Of a stretch of DNA of 64,000 nucleotides, positions 8,355 to 16,477 are shown one piece after another; the stretch's first letter is position 1; each line of letters starts with the position of its first letter. The notes beneath the pieces were generated by a model that did no database searches, was not told the origin of the DNA, and saw nothing but the letters and a program-made list of their open reading frames with translations. The position numbers were made by a program, and so were the translations under genes. Source of the DNA: CAYXVU01 sp964468725 (GTDB lineage Bacteria > Acidobacteriota > Blastocatellia > UBA7656); contig CAYXVU010000004.1 in the NCBI GenBank assembly GCA_964468725.1, positions 1 to 64,000 of the forward strand, read 5' to 3'.

Positions 8355-9319
8355 GGTTTGGATCGTTTCCCCAACGTCGCGCTTGTAGCAATGGGGCGAC
8401 CGCGACGTTGGCCTTCCTGATACCATCGCCTACCCGTCTTATACTCTTCTTCTGTGCGTTCTAAAAATGCAAGCGAACGTTGCGGTTCGATATGCGCGCA
8501 GGCAACGAGAATCGCATTGATCAAAGCAAGCGGCGCAACATATGACCCGGTCGCCGAAGGGCTGGCAATCGTAGTCAATAAATAATCATCGGTATTCAAG
8601 GCAATGGGCGTCGTATCGCTGTCGGTAATCCCATAGGTAGGCACACCGCGTTCGCGCGCTCGCAACACCGATTCAACCGTGTCGCGCAAACAGCGTCCGA
8701 AACTGATGCCGATGACCAAATCTTTACTGGTTAAGACATCAACCTTATGTTGGAGGTTCCCCGTGCTGGCGGTGGGCGCTTCGGAGTCGAACCCGAGTGC
8801 CGTCAGACTGTAAGCTAAAAACCATGCAAGCGTCGCCGCCAAATCAACCCCTACGACAACGATGCGCCGCGTGCGATGGATGAGTTTCGCAAGCTCAATC
8901 ACTCGATTGGTGTCGAGTGTGGATATGAGAAGCTGAAGGTTTTCCGATTCTCTATCGAGGCTTTTTCGAACATGATCAACGGGGCTGCGCTTCTCGCGCG
9001 CCGTCGCTTTCATAATCGTATAAGGCGTAATGCGCGTAACGAAATGGCGTCGCAAATCCGCAGCGAAATCGGCAAACTTCTCATACCCTAAGACCTGTAT
9101 CGTTCGCACAATCGTCGCCGCATCTACGTTGTAGCGCCTTGCCATTTCGCGTGAAGAGAGGAAATAGTTCTCTTCCGGATTATTCAAAATCTCGCGCAGC
9201 AGTTCACGTCGTCGCTCATTGAGTTGAGATTGCGACTGTGCGAATCGCACCTCTAACGTTGTGGGCGAAGAGCCTGGTTGATTCTCTTCCGTAGTCATCG
9301 GAGGGACTCTGCCAGCCAT
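8339..9319 (-). CDS. MurR/RpiR-family transcriptional regulator
   Basis: 326 residues from ATG 9319, chosen because AAGGAG sits about 8 nt upstream inside the longer frame. An N-terminal HTH_6 domain (about residues 25-100: LREILNNPEENYFLSSREMARRYNVDAATIVRTIQVLGYEKFADF) is followed by a SIS sugar-isomerase-like domain (about 125-260: IVVVGVDLAATLAWFLAYSLTALGF, DLVIGISFGRCLRDTVESVLRARERGVPTYGITDS). The family senses phosphosugars or amino-sugar/muropeptide ligands through the SIS domain. The C-terminal tail (about 40 residues) is basic and probably disordered. It lies next to a beta-lactamase/VanX-type fusion and near the duplicated promoters at 11945 and 13030, so control of cell-wall or peptide scavenging genes is a reasonable guess. 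Confidence 0.85.
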   Translation of the reverse strand: MAGRVPPMTTEENQPGSSPTTLEVRFAQSQSQLNERRRELLREILNNPEENYFLSSREMARRYNVDAATIVRTIQVLGYEKFADFAADLRRHFVTRITPYTIMKATAREKRSPVDHVRKSLDRESENLQLLISTLDTNRVIELAKLIHRTRRIVVVGVDLAATLAWFLAYSLTALGFDSEAPTASTGNLQHKVDVLTSKDLVIGISFGRCLRDTVESVLRARERGVPTYGITDSDTTPIALNTDDYLLTTIASPSATGSYVAPLALINAILVACAHIEPQRSLAFLERTEEEYKTGRRWYQEGQRRGRPIATSATLGKRSKPRSQG

Positions 9320-9410
9320 ACCCTTACTCCTTCTCATAGGTTGTTATCAGGCGCTTTTAAATTTCAACCGATGTTATTGTAGTTGAGTTGTATACGCCAT
9401 ATCCGCCAAG

Positions 9411-11840
9411 CTATTTCCCGAGACTTTCAAATGTTGCCGTCCCGATGCGATATCTGCGCCACTCTCGAAAATCGAAATGCCACCATTCGGCTTCATAAAC
9501 AGTGAAGCCTTCAGACTCCATTGCCCGCCGCAGCAATTCACGATGCCAACGTTGCAGCGACGTACCACCAGGATAATTCGGGTAGGCGCGGTCTGTCGTC
9601 TCGTCATACGTGCTTACCATATCAACCGGTTTGCCGGTTTGCAGATTGTAAAGCGAAAGATCAACGGCACAGCCCCGATTGTGTCGCGAACCTTGAGCGG
9701 GGTTGGCGACAAAGATTTTCTTGTCATCAGGGGTCGCCTCCCAAAATACTTTCGTCACGTACCAAGGGCGGTAGCCATCGTGAATGAGCAGACCATAACC
9801 TTGCTTCTTCAGATTTCGGTGGGCGCGCACTAATGCCTGCGCCGCCGGACGTTGTAAAAACGCACGGGCTTGCGAATAGAAGACCGAGTTCAAAAAATTG
9901 TCAGTTGTCGCATAGCGCACATCAAGTTTGATCGTCGCATCAAGTTTGGTAAGCTCAACCAAATCGGAAGGAAGAAATTCGCCCGACTCCTGCGGTGGAG
10001 TGGCTCTGAGAGCCTCTTTCAACAGGTCTCTTACAGGTCGCACCGGACTGATTTTGAGTTGTTTGGCCCCCTCTTCCGGGCCAACGGCGCGACGCGTAAA
10101 GACGACACTAGCGGCTTCGACCTCGGTTGCGCGACCCAATCGGTCGCGTTTGAAGACCAATTTCTCGCCGTGATATAAGCCACGATCAGGAAATCGAAAA
10201 GTGTTTTCCGAGACTTGCTCTAACGGGTCAAATTCATACCACTCAATCAAAGCCCATAGCTTGCCGTCTTTTTCAAATATGTACAACACATTGTGATCCC
10301 ATCCGTATTCACCGACCAGTCCTTTGAGCGAAGCTGAAACCGGCAGCGGTTTGCCTATCGCTACCCGTTTGAAAGTTCGACGGTCAATGACGAGATCATC
10401 TCCCTGCACGCTGATTTTGATTCCGAAGCCGGTTCGATCATCAACGATCAGACCGTTTCCATCGGCGCGCAGTCGAACCTGCCCGCCGGTCGAGTGATCG
10501 AGCATCGAAAGAGTTCCGTGATGCTCTTGCAATTCAATCACCTCCTTACCGTTTTCATACCGGCCCGCCAATCGGCGCGCAAGTTCGGCTTCTAGGGGTT
10601 GGGAGATGGGAGGTTGCGGAATCACTTGCCTTTCACGTGCCGCAAGCATCGCAGACAACGCTGCACGCGCAATCTTATCGGTTACGGCATTTGCCGAATC
10701 TTTGGTAGTCACCACAATCACGCCGAGTTTGTCATCCGGCAGCGCCAGCAGCGAAGTGGCGAACCCGTAGATTGCTCCGCCATGACCGATCAACCGATGA
10801 CCATCCATTTCGTTGACGAAAAACCCAATGCCGAAGCCGCGTCTTTGTCCTGTTGGGGCAAATTGCGGCGTCCACATTTGCTCAAGCGTTTCGCGCTTCA
10901 GCACCGTGCCGCCGCCCGCAAACAAGAGGCTCAAAAACCGCCCGAGATCCTGAACAGTCGAATACATACTGCCTGCAGGACTCATGCCGAGTTCGAAAGT
11001 CGGTGCGGGAAATACCCGACCGTCGAGCGTCCACATATAGGCTTTCGCCAGTCGCCGGTTGATTTCCGCGCTAGGTTCAAAGCTGCTGTTCGGCATACCG
11101 AACGAATCAAGGACGGTTCGTTTGACATACTTGGCAAAGGGTTCGCCTTGAGTTCGCTCTAACACATAACCGGCTGTCGCAATCGCTGCATTCGAATACT
11201 TGGGGCGTTCTTCCGGTTGATAGATCAGCGTCGTCTGGTTGAGGCTGCCAATCGTTTGCGCAAGCGTTGGCAGGGTCGGATCGAAGTAATGGCCAATGGG
11301 AGGCTCGCGAACCAAACCTGACCGATGCGCCATCAATTGCCTGAGAGTGATGGCCTTTTGGCTGGTCTGACGCGGGCGAAAATCAGGTAAATAGCGAGTC
11401 ACAGGTACATCTAAATCGAGTTTCCCCTGTTCAACCAATTGCATGATGGCGATGTCGGTAAAGAGTTTTGACACCGAACCAACGCGGTAAACAGTCTCAT
11501 CAGTTGCAGGGATTTTCCGGTCGGGGTCTTGATAGCCGAAGCCTTTCGCCCAAATAATCTGTTGATCTTCAACCAAGGCAATCGAAAGCGCCGGTAGCTC
11601 TTTATCCGTCATTTCATGTCGAATAAAGGATTCAACGGATCGAATGGCTGCGGTAGAGGAAGCCGGTGCAGTCTGCGGATGGGTGAGCACGTTCGGCTCG
11701 GCGACTCGCGTAACGGTAAAGAGCCCAAAGGTGAATAGCAGGATGCCTAGCCTGCTGCCCGCTCGATAAACTCTGCTGCTCCGCGCCCGAATAGGAGCCT
11801 CTGATGAATACAGACCTTTTTGATGTTTCATGGTTTTCAT
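9411..11840 (-). CDS. Fusion of beta-lactamase-like serine hydrolase with VanX-type D-Ala-D-Ala dipeptidase
   Basis: 809 residues. A membrane segment or signal (residues 28-45) is followed by a class-C beta-lactamase/DD-peptidase-like domain (about 65-400) with S122-V-S-K125, Y215-S-N217 and H353-G-G. Residues 410-590 form a beta-rich lipocalin-like region common in such proteins. The last 190 residues are an M15D (VanX/DdpX) dipeptidase: DGYRPW (Arg 691), SRHNRGCAVD (zinc ligands H720 and D727) and EAEWWHF (catalytic E785, zinc ligand H788). All key residues are present in both halves. It could act outside the membrane, the first domain on D-amino-acid-containing peptides or esters and the second cutting D,D-dipeptides. 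No frameshift separates the domains, so the fusion is real in this sequence. It is transcribed divergently from the acetyltransferase gene. Confidence 0.9.
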   Translation of the reverse strand: MKTMKHQKGLYSSEAPIRARSSRVYRAGSRLGILLFTFGLFTVTRVAEPNVLTHPQTAPASSTAAIRSVESFIRHEMTDKELPALSIALVEDQQIIWAKGFGYQDPDRKIPATDETVYRVGSVSKLFTDIAIMQLVEQGKLDLDVPVTRYLPDFRPRQTSQKAITLRQLMAHRSGLVREPPIGHYFDPTLPTLAQTIGSLNQTTLIYQPEERPKYSNAAIATAGYVLERTQGEPFAKYVKRTVLDSFGMPNSSFEPSAEINRRLAKAYMWTLDGRVFPAPTFELGMSPAGSMYSTVQDLGRFLSLLFAGGGTVLKRETLEQMWTPQFAPTGQRRGFGIGFFVNEMDGHRLIGHGGAIYGFATSLLALPDDKLGVIVVTTKDSANAVTDKIARAALSAMLAARERQVIPQPPISQPLEAELARRLAGRYENGKEVIELQEHHGTLSMLDHSTGGQVRLRADGNGLIVDDRTGFGIKISVQGDDLVIDRRTFKRVAIGKPLPVSASLKGLVGEYGWDHNVLYIFEKDGKLWALIEWYEFDPLEQVSENTFRFPDRGLYHGEKLVFKRDRLGRATEVEAASVVFTRRAVGPEEGAKQLKISPVRPVRDLLKEALRATPPQESGEFLPSDLVELTKLDATIKLDVRYATTDNFLNSVFYSQARAFLQRPAAQALVRAHRNLKKQGYGLLIHDGYRPWYVTKVFWEATPDDKKIFVANPAQGSRHNRGCAVDLSLYNLQTGKPVDMVSTYDETTDRAYPNYPGGTSLQRWHRELLRRAMESEGFTVYEAEWWHFDFREWRRYRIGTATFESLGK

Positions 11841-11944
11841 TGCAAGCTGCCTTGTTCCGACGAGGCTGGCAGCCTTCTCGCGCCCTAGGTGACTAAAACG
11901 GCGCTACCATATCATATGCTTAACCGGCGGACAAGATACCGGCT

Positions 11945-11995
11945 GCAACGCTTGTTGCCTCATTACTTGACTTCGTGCAACAATCGGTGTATAGA
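11945..11995 (+). promoter_or_regulatory. Promoter/operator module 1 (before GNAT gene)
   Basis: TTGACT (11967-11972), 17-nt spacer, TATAGA (11990-11995). Upstream GCAACGCTTGTTG (11945-11957) and in the spacer TGCAACAA (11976-11983) give an inverted pair TTGTTGC/GCAACAA around the -35 box. The same elements with identical spacing recur at 13030-13080, pointing to a common regulator. Confidence 0.75.
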
Positions 11996-12050
11996 CCACT
12001 TACTTTGAATTGCAGATGAATGAAAGGAATGTCAGTAGCCGACGGCGAGC

Positions 12051-12911
12051 ATGGCAACCGCGATGGAACAGCAGATTACGATCCGCGATATCACCGACGT
12101 GGCGGAGATGCAACTGGTCGAAGCGCTGGAAAAAGAGGTGTGGGGCGTGACGGATTTGGATGTCGTTCCGGTCACGCAACTGGTAGCCGTCAAACATACG
12201 GGCGGCGTGTTGATTGGCGCATTCGACAACCGGCGACTGATTGGCTTCGCTTATGGGTTTGTCGGCTATGAAAAACAGGTAGTGACGATTCATTCTCACA
12301 TGCTCGCCGTACAATCGGCTTATCGCAATTCCGACCTCGGTTATCGGCTGAAGCAGGCGCAACGCGAACGCGCTTTGGCGCAAGGGATCAAGCGAATGAC
12401 CTGGACTTTCGATCCTCTGCAATCCCTCAATGCCTATTTTAATTTTCACAAACTCGGTGTCTTAAGTGACAGTTATCGAGTCGATTTTTATGGTGATGCC
12501 AGCACCAGCTTTCTCCATCGCAATAGCACGGATCGGTTGTGGGTGACCTGGTTACTCGACAGTCGTCGCGTACAGGAACGAGCCAATTCACACGGGCACA
12601 AACCTGATTTCGAAATCCAGTCGGAGTCGGTTTTGGTCAGGGTCGAAGAAGATCTCTCCCCTCAGCAAAATCATCAGCCCGAAGCTTTTTCAGGCACGCG
12701 GGCTTTCATTGAAATACCGGGAAACATCCGGCAACTCGAAGAGCAGAATTTTGAGCTTGCCATACGATGGCGCGAGGCAACTCGTTGGGCATTCACCAGT
12801 GCCTTGGCCTCCGGCTTTCTCGTCGAAGACTTTCTCCGCAGTTCGCCTAACGGACAGCGGATGGGAACCTATGTCCTCACACGCGAGCGCGCTGTTGCCG
12901 ATTTCGAGTAA
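12051..12911 (+). CDS. GNAT-superfamily acetyltransferase (COG3375-like)
   Basis: 286 residues, no signal peptide. The acetyltransferase core runs from ITIRDITDVAEMQLVEALEKEVWG to about residue 150: GGVLIGAFDNRRLIGFAYGFVGYE, HSHMLAVQSAYRNSDLGYRLKQAQRERALAQGIKRMTWTFDPLQSLNAYFNFHKLGV. The RNSDLGYRLK stretch is the acetyl-CoA pyrophosphate-binding loop, and TWTFDPLQSLNAYFN is the hallmark of the COG3375 group. The substrate of this group is unknown; its genes are often found near peptide or D-amino-acid metabolism, as here. The start has no strong ribosome binding site; ATG 12063 is an alternative. It is expressed from a consensus-like promoter shared in design with the M19 gene downstream. Confidence 0.85.
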   Translation: MATAMEQQITIRDITDVAEMQLVEALEKEVWGVTDLDVVPVTQLVAVKHTGGVLIGAFDNRRLIGFAYGFVGYEKQVVTIHSHMLAVQSAYRNSDLGYRLKQAQRERALAQGIKRMTWTFDPLQSLNAYFNFHKLGVLSDSYRVDFYGDASTSFLHRNSTDRLWVTWLLDSRRVQERANSHGHKPDFEIQSESVLVRVEEDLSPQQNHQPEAFSGTRAFIEIPGNIRQLEEQNFELAIRWREATRWAFTSALASGFLVEDFLRSSPNGQRMGTYVLTRERAVADFE

Positions 12912-12949
12912 GCACTCTCAGTCAACCATCAACCGCACTAGCAGCAACA

Positions 12950-12991
12950 GACAGAGAGCAAAGACCAAGGGATCAATCTTCACTCTCTGTC
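12950..12991 (+). terminator. Inverted repeat after the GNAT gene
   Basis: GACAGAGAG (12950-12958) pairs perfectly with CTCTCTGTC (12983-12991) across a 24-nt loop, 38 bp after the stop codon. A short T-run follows 13 nt later. It may end the GNAT transcript; the long loop and missing U-tract make this uncertain. Confidence 0.35.
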
Positions 12992-13029
12992 TCCACTAGC
13001 CCTTTTGTCGTTGCAGCCAATGCTTATGC

Positions 13030-13080
13030 GCAACGCTTGTTGTAGCAAGTCTTGACAGCTTGCAACAAGTGATGTATATA
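13030..13080 (+). promoter_or_regulatory. Promoter/operator module 2 (before M19 dipeptidase gene)
   Basis: TTGACA (13052-13057), 17-nt spacer, TATATA (13075-13080): close to the sigma-70 consensus. GCAACGCTTGTTG (13030-13042) starts 22 nt before the -35, and TGCAACAA (13061-13068) lies in the spacer, exactly as in module 1 at 11945. The leader to the start codon is about 120 nt. Confidence 0.78.
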
Positions 13081-13207
13081 CCGACCACACAGATGCGCGG
13101 CAGAGGGGAAATCACCTGCATCTGATGGCAGTGATCGCTCATAAGGGTTGCAATCATTCCCACTGGCTTCGTCTTACAGATTCTTGAAGGTTCAAGGAGT
13201 TTTCCGT

Positions 13208-14389
13208 ATGGAGCGTCAATCTCATCGGCTGTCAACGGAGACCCGCCGCCACTTTCTCAAAAAATCGGCAGCAGCAAGTGCGACGGTGTTGGTCGGGCCT
13301 TTTTTCAATCGCGGTTGCTTTCGGCTATTTGCTCACACGGGAATGGAATACTCAGCGCGCGCCATCGAGTTGGTGCAACGCGCGACGGTCATTGACATGC
13401 TCAGCGTGCTGACCCTCAATTTCCCCAAGCAAGCGAAGTGGTTTGCTAATCCTGACACCTTTACACCTGCCGATTTGATGCCCTTCAAAGAGTCAGGTAT
13501 CAACGTCTTTCACATCGCAGTCGGCACAGGCGGGCCGGATGTGCATACGGAGACCTTCAAATTCATCTCTTCGTGGAACTCATTCCTTGCCAATCACGAC
13601 CGTTATTTTATGCGTGTGGATAGCGCAGACGACCTGAACAGGGTCAAAGCTTCAGGCAAAATCGGCATTCTTCTTGGCGTACAAAATGCCGAGCATTTTC
13701 GCAGCCCTGCCGATGTTGATCTCTTCAACAGCCTCGGTCAAAAAGTTTCGCAATTGACCTATAACGCGCGCAATTTGATCGGCAACGGCTCGACGGAACG
13801 ACGCGATGACGGCATCAGCGACTTTGGCGCAGCGATTATCGCCCGCATGAACCGAGTTGGCATGGCGGTTGATGTTTCACACTGTGGCGACCGCACCACG
13901 CTCGACGCTTTCGATATTTCGACGAAACCCGTGTTGATTACTCATTCCAACTGCCGCGCACTTGCTCCCGGCCACCCGCGCTGTAAAACCGACGAAGCGA
14001 TTAAGAAGATGGCCGCACGCGGAGGTGTAATGGGGATAACCGGCGTGCGGATGTTCGTGAAGAACGAAGAGCCGACAACCATCGAAGATGCTCTCAATCA
14101 TTTTGATCACGTAGCCAAACTGGTCGGCGCGGAGCATCTTGGCGTTGGCAGTGACATTGACTTGGACGGCTATGATGATATGCCGCCGGAAATCAACCGA
14201 CAGTTGCGCGCCGGGTACAAAGGAAGTTATGGCTTTCGTGACAAGATTGACATCGAAGGCATAGATCATCCCAAACGCATGTTCGATCTGACCGAGGGCT
14301 TGATTCGTCGCAAATACAGTGACAAAGAGATCGAAGGCATACTCGGCGGCAATTTCAAACGCGTGCTCGGCGAAATTTGGAGCGTGTGA
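13208..14389 (+). CDS. Tat-exported M19 (membrane dipeptidase) homologue with altered metal site
   Basis: 393 residues from ATG 13208, with AAGGAG 8 nt upstream. The signal is twin-arginine (ETRRHFLKKSAAASATVLVG). The M19 fold is clear: DVSHCGDRTTLDAF, KPVLITHSNCRALAPGHPR, MGITGVRMFV, GVGSDIDLDG, and EGLIRRKYSDKEIEGILGGNFKRVL at the end. However the first metal motif, normally H-x-D after VID, reads VIDMLSVL, and the bridging Glu region reads GVQNAEHF with Gln where GVEG is usual. The later ligands (His of DVSHC and THSNC, Asp of GSDID) remain. I recall a bacterial subfamily with this pattern, but its activity is unproved. It may be a mononuclear hydrolase or have lost dipeptidase activity. 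Confidence 0.85.
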   Translation: MERQSHRLSTETRRHFLKKSAAASATVLVGPFFNRGCFRLFAHTGMEYSARAIELVQRATVIDMLSVLTLNFPKQAKWFANPDTFTPADLMPFKESGINVFHIAVGTGGPDVHTETFKFISSWNSFLANHDRYFMRVDSADDLNRVKASGKIGILLGVQNAEHFRSPADVDLFNSLGQKVSQLTYNARNLIGNGSTERRDDGISDFGAAIIARMNRVGMAVDVSHCGDRTTLDAFDISTKPVLITHSNCRALAPGHPRCKTDEAIKKMAARGGVMGITGVRMFVKNEEPTTIEDALNHFDHVAKLVGAEHLGVGSDIDLDGYDDMPPEINRQLRAGYKGSYGFRDKIDIEGIDHPKRMFDLTEGLIRRKYSDKEIEGILGGNFKRVLGEIWSV

Positions 14390-14479
14390 ATCAATCGCAA
14401 AAAAACCAGGAGAATTCCTTAAGTCGCTGATTGAATTTGGCTATTTTTCATACCGCAGCACCGCAACAGGCAGGAGATC

Positions 14480-16171
14480 ATGAACCATCGCACAACAAAA
14501 AGTCTCGCAATCTCTCTCATCGTTTTGGCCCTACTGTTGCCCGCCTCGTTAGAGAGCCGCGCGCAGGTTTCATCGAGCAACGGACAAGGGTTAGCGGAAC
14601 AGATCAACGCCTTGTGTGAAAAGACCTTCAAAGCGGATGAGCCGGGAGCAGCGGTGATCGTCGTCAAAGACGGCAAAGTCTTGTTTCGCAGAGGCTATGG
14701 CATGGCCAATATGGAGTTGGGCGTGAAGATCGAGCCCGATATGATCTTTCGCATCGGCTCGGTCACCAAACAATTCACCGCTGTCGCCATTCTGATGCTG
14801 ATGGAGCAAGGCAAGCTGGCGCTCACCGACGACATCACGAAATTTCTACCCGACTATCCGACACAAGGACAAAAAATCACCATCGAACACTTGCTGACTC
14901 ACACATCGGGAATCGTCAGCTATACGGGGCTGCCGGAATGGCGACCGCAATGGCGCAAAGATGTGACGATGAACGAACTGATTGCCCTCTTCAAAGATAA
15001 ACCGATGGAGTTTGCGCCGGGGACGAAGTGGAACTACAACAACTCAGCGTTTGTCTTGCTCGGCGTGATCATCGAAAAGATTTCCGGCCTCAGCTACGGC
15101 GAGTTTTTAGAAAAGCACATCTTCGCGCCGCTCGGCATGAAGACCGCTTCGTATGACAACACGGCGCGCATCGTAGCGCGGCGCGCCGCTGGGTATTCAA
15201 GGGGGAAAGAAGGATTTATCAATTGTGATTACCTGAGCATGAGTTGGCCGCATGCGGCGGGTGCCTTGATGGCTTCGGTTGACGATTTGGCCTTATGGGA
15301 TGCGGCGCTCTACACCGAGAAGATCATCAAACAAGATTCGCTCAAACGCGCCTGGACGCCGTACGTTCTCAACAATGGCAAAAAGACAAAGTACGGTTAT
15401 GGGTGGGGCATCTTAACCGTCGCCGGACATCGAAGCGTCGAGCACGGTGGCGGCATCAACGGCTTTACTTGCGATGCGATTCGCTGGCCGGATGATCGTT
15501 TGTATATTGCCATTCTGACGAATCGGGATTTAGGAACCGGCACCTTGGCTCATCAGGTCGCTGCGCTCGTCACGGGTGCTTCGCTCGCCGACCCGAAACC
15601 CATTTCGTTGCCAACCGCCACATTAGACCAATTCGTTGGCGTCTATGAGAATGCGACAAACGAGCAATTCGTTATCACCCGCAAAGAGAGCCAACTGACA
15701 TTTCAACATCCGCAATTCGGCGGGCTCGAAATCAAACCGGTCTCGGAAACCGAATTCATCTTTCCCATCATTTCCGCAGCCCGGCTCAAATTCACGAAGG
15801 ATGCGAGCGGAAAAATCACCGGCTTTGCCATGAGCGCAAGCATTGCACCCGATGAAGAGGCCAAGAAGACTGACAAACCGCTGCCCAAGCCGAAAGAAGC
15901 CGCTACGATTGACCCGGCGATTTACGATAACTATGTCGGCGAATATGAGCTAGCGCCGAATTTCGTTCTGACGATCAGCAAAGAGAATAATAAGTTGATC
16001 GGTCAAGCGACGGGGCAATCGAAAATCGAATTGGTCCCGCAATCAAAGACTCGCTTCAGCGTTGCCGCTGTGGGAGCCGAGATTGAGTTTGTTGTTGATG
16101 CGTCGGGCATCGCAACCAGTTTGAACCTTTTTCAAGGCGGTCGCACGCTACCCGCCAAACGCATCAAGTAG
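14480..16171 (+). CDS. Secreted serine hydrolase (beta-lactamase/DD-peptidase-like)
   Basis: 563 residues with a signal peptide ending near SRAQ (residues 1-29) and AGGAG before the ATG. The catalytic domain (about 35-385) has S94-V-T-K97, Y186-N-N188 and EHGGGINGF (about residue 320), the three signature elements of class-C-like enzymes. Two beta-rich repeats follow (DQFVGVYENATNEQFVITRKESQLTF at about 390 and DNYVGEYELAPNFVLTISKENNKLIG at about 480), lipocalin-like C-terminal modules typical of acidobacterial serine hydrolases. Likely a periplasmic D,D-peptidase, amidase or esterase. It lies 90 bp downstream of the M19 gene on the same strand. Confidence 0.9.
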   Translation: MNHRTTKSLAISLIVLALLLPASLESRAQVSSSNGQGLAEQINALCEKTFKADEPGAAVIVVKDGKVLFRRGYGMANMELGVKIEPDMIFRIGSVTKQFTAVAILMLMEQGKLALTDDITKFLPDYPTQGQKITIEHLLTHTSGIVSYTGLPEWRPQWRKDVTMNELIALFKDKPMEFAPGTKWNYNNSAFVLLGVIIEKISGLSYGEFLEKHIFAPLGMKTASYDNTARIVARRAAGYSRGKEGFINCDYLSMSWPHAAGALMASVDDLALWDAALYTEKIIKQDSLKRAWTPYVLNNGKKTKYGYGWGILTVAGHRSVEHGGGINGFTCDAIRWPDDRLYIAILTNRDLGTGTLAHQVAALVTGASLADPKPISLPTATLDQFVGVYENATNEQFVITRKESQLTFQHPQFGGLEIKPVSETEFIFPIISAARLKFTKDASGKITGFAMSASIAPDEEAKKTDKPLPKPKEAATIDPAIYDNYVGEYELAPNFVLTISKENNKLIGQATGQSKIELVPQSKTRFSVAAVGAEIEFVVDASGIATSLNLFQGGRTLPAKRIK

Positions 16172-16477
16172 ATGGCTATTGATATTCAGAAAAGTCGCCC
16201 TGTCTGGTTTTGCTTGTGCTCTCGGTCTAATAGGGCGATGCCATCCGTCGTCAGGCAGTGACAGTAAAAAGCTGCAAAAGGCGGTTTATACGGACTCATA
16301 CGGTAGGGCTTTCATTCAGTTTGGGGATACTGATTTACAGTCGCCTTATCGACAAGTCACTTCATCTTTCGTTGCACGCAGACGACTGACAGACGAGGAT
16401 GGCGCTCCGAGTCTGGCGGTCGCTTCAACCATACAAAAAATCGGGTGCGTCCCGACACACGAGTAAGGAGGGACTCT
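16172..16477 (+). other. 306-bp gap before the TonB receptor
   Basis: No convincing gene. A 95-codon frame from 16179 has no ribosome binding site and no protein-like pattern. A 7-bp inverted repeat TCGCCCT/AGGGCGA (16195-16201 and 16232-16238) with a 30-nt loop might weakly terminate the serine hydrolase transcript. AAGGAGGG just before 16478 is the receptor's ribosome binding site. No clear promoter was found. Confidence 0.4.

Noticed and set aside
16179..16466. A 95-codon frame between a serine hydrolase and the TonB receptor
   Set aside because: No ribosome binding site, no recognisable pattern, and it stops directly before the receptor's ribosome binding site.
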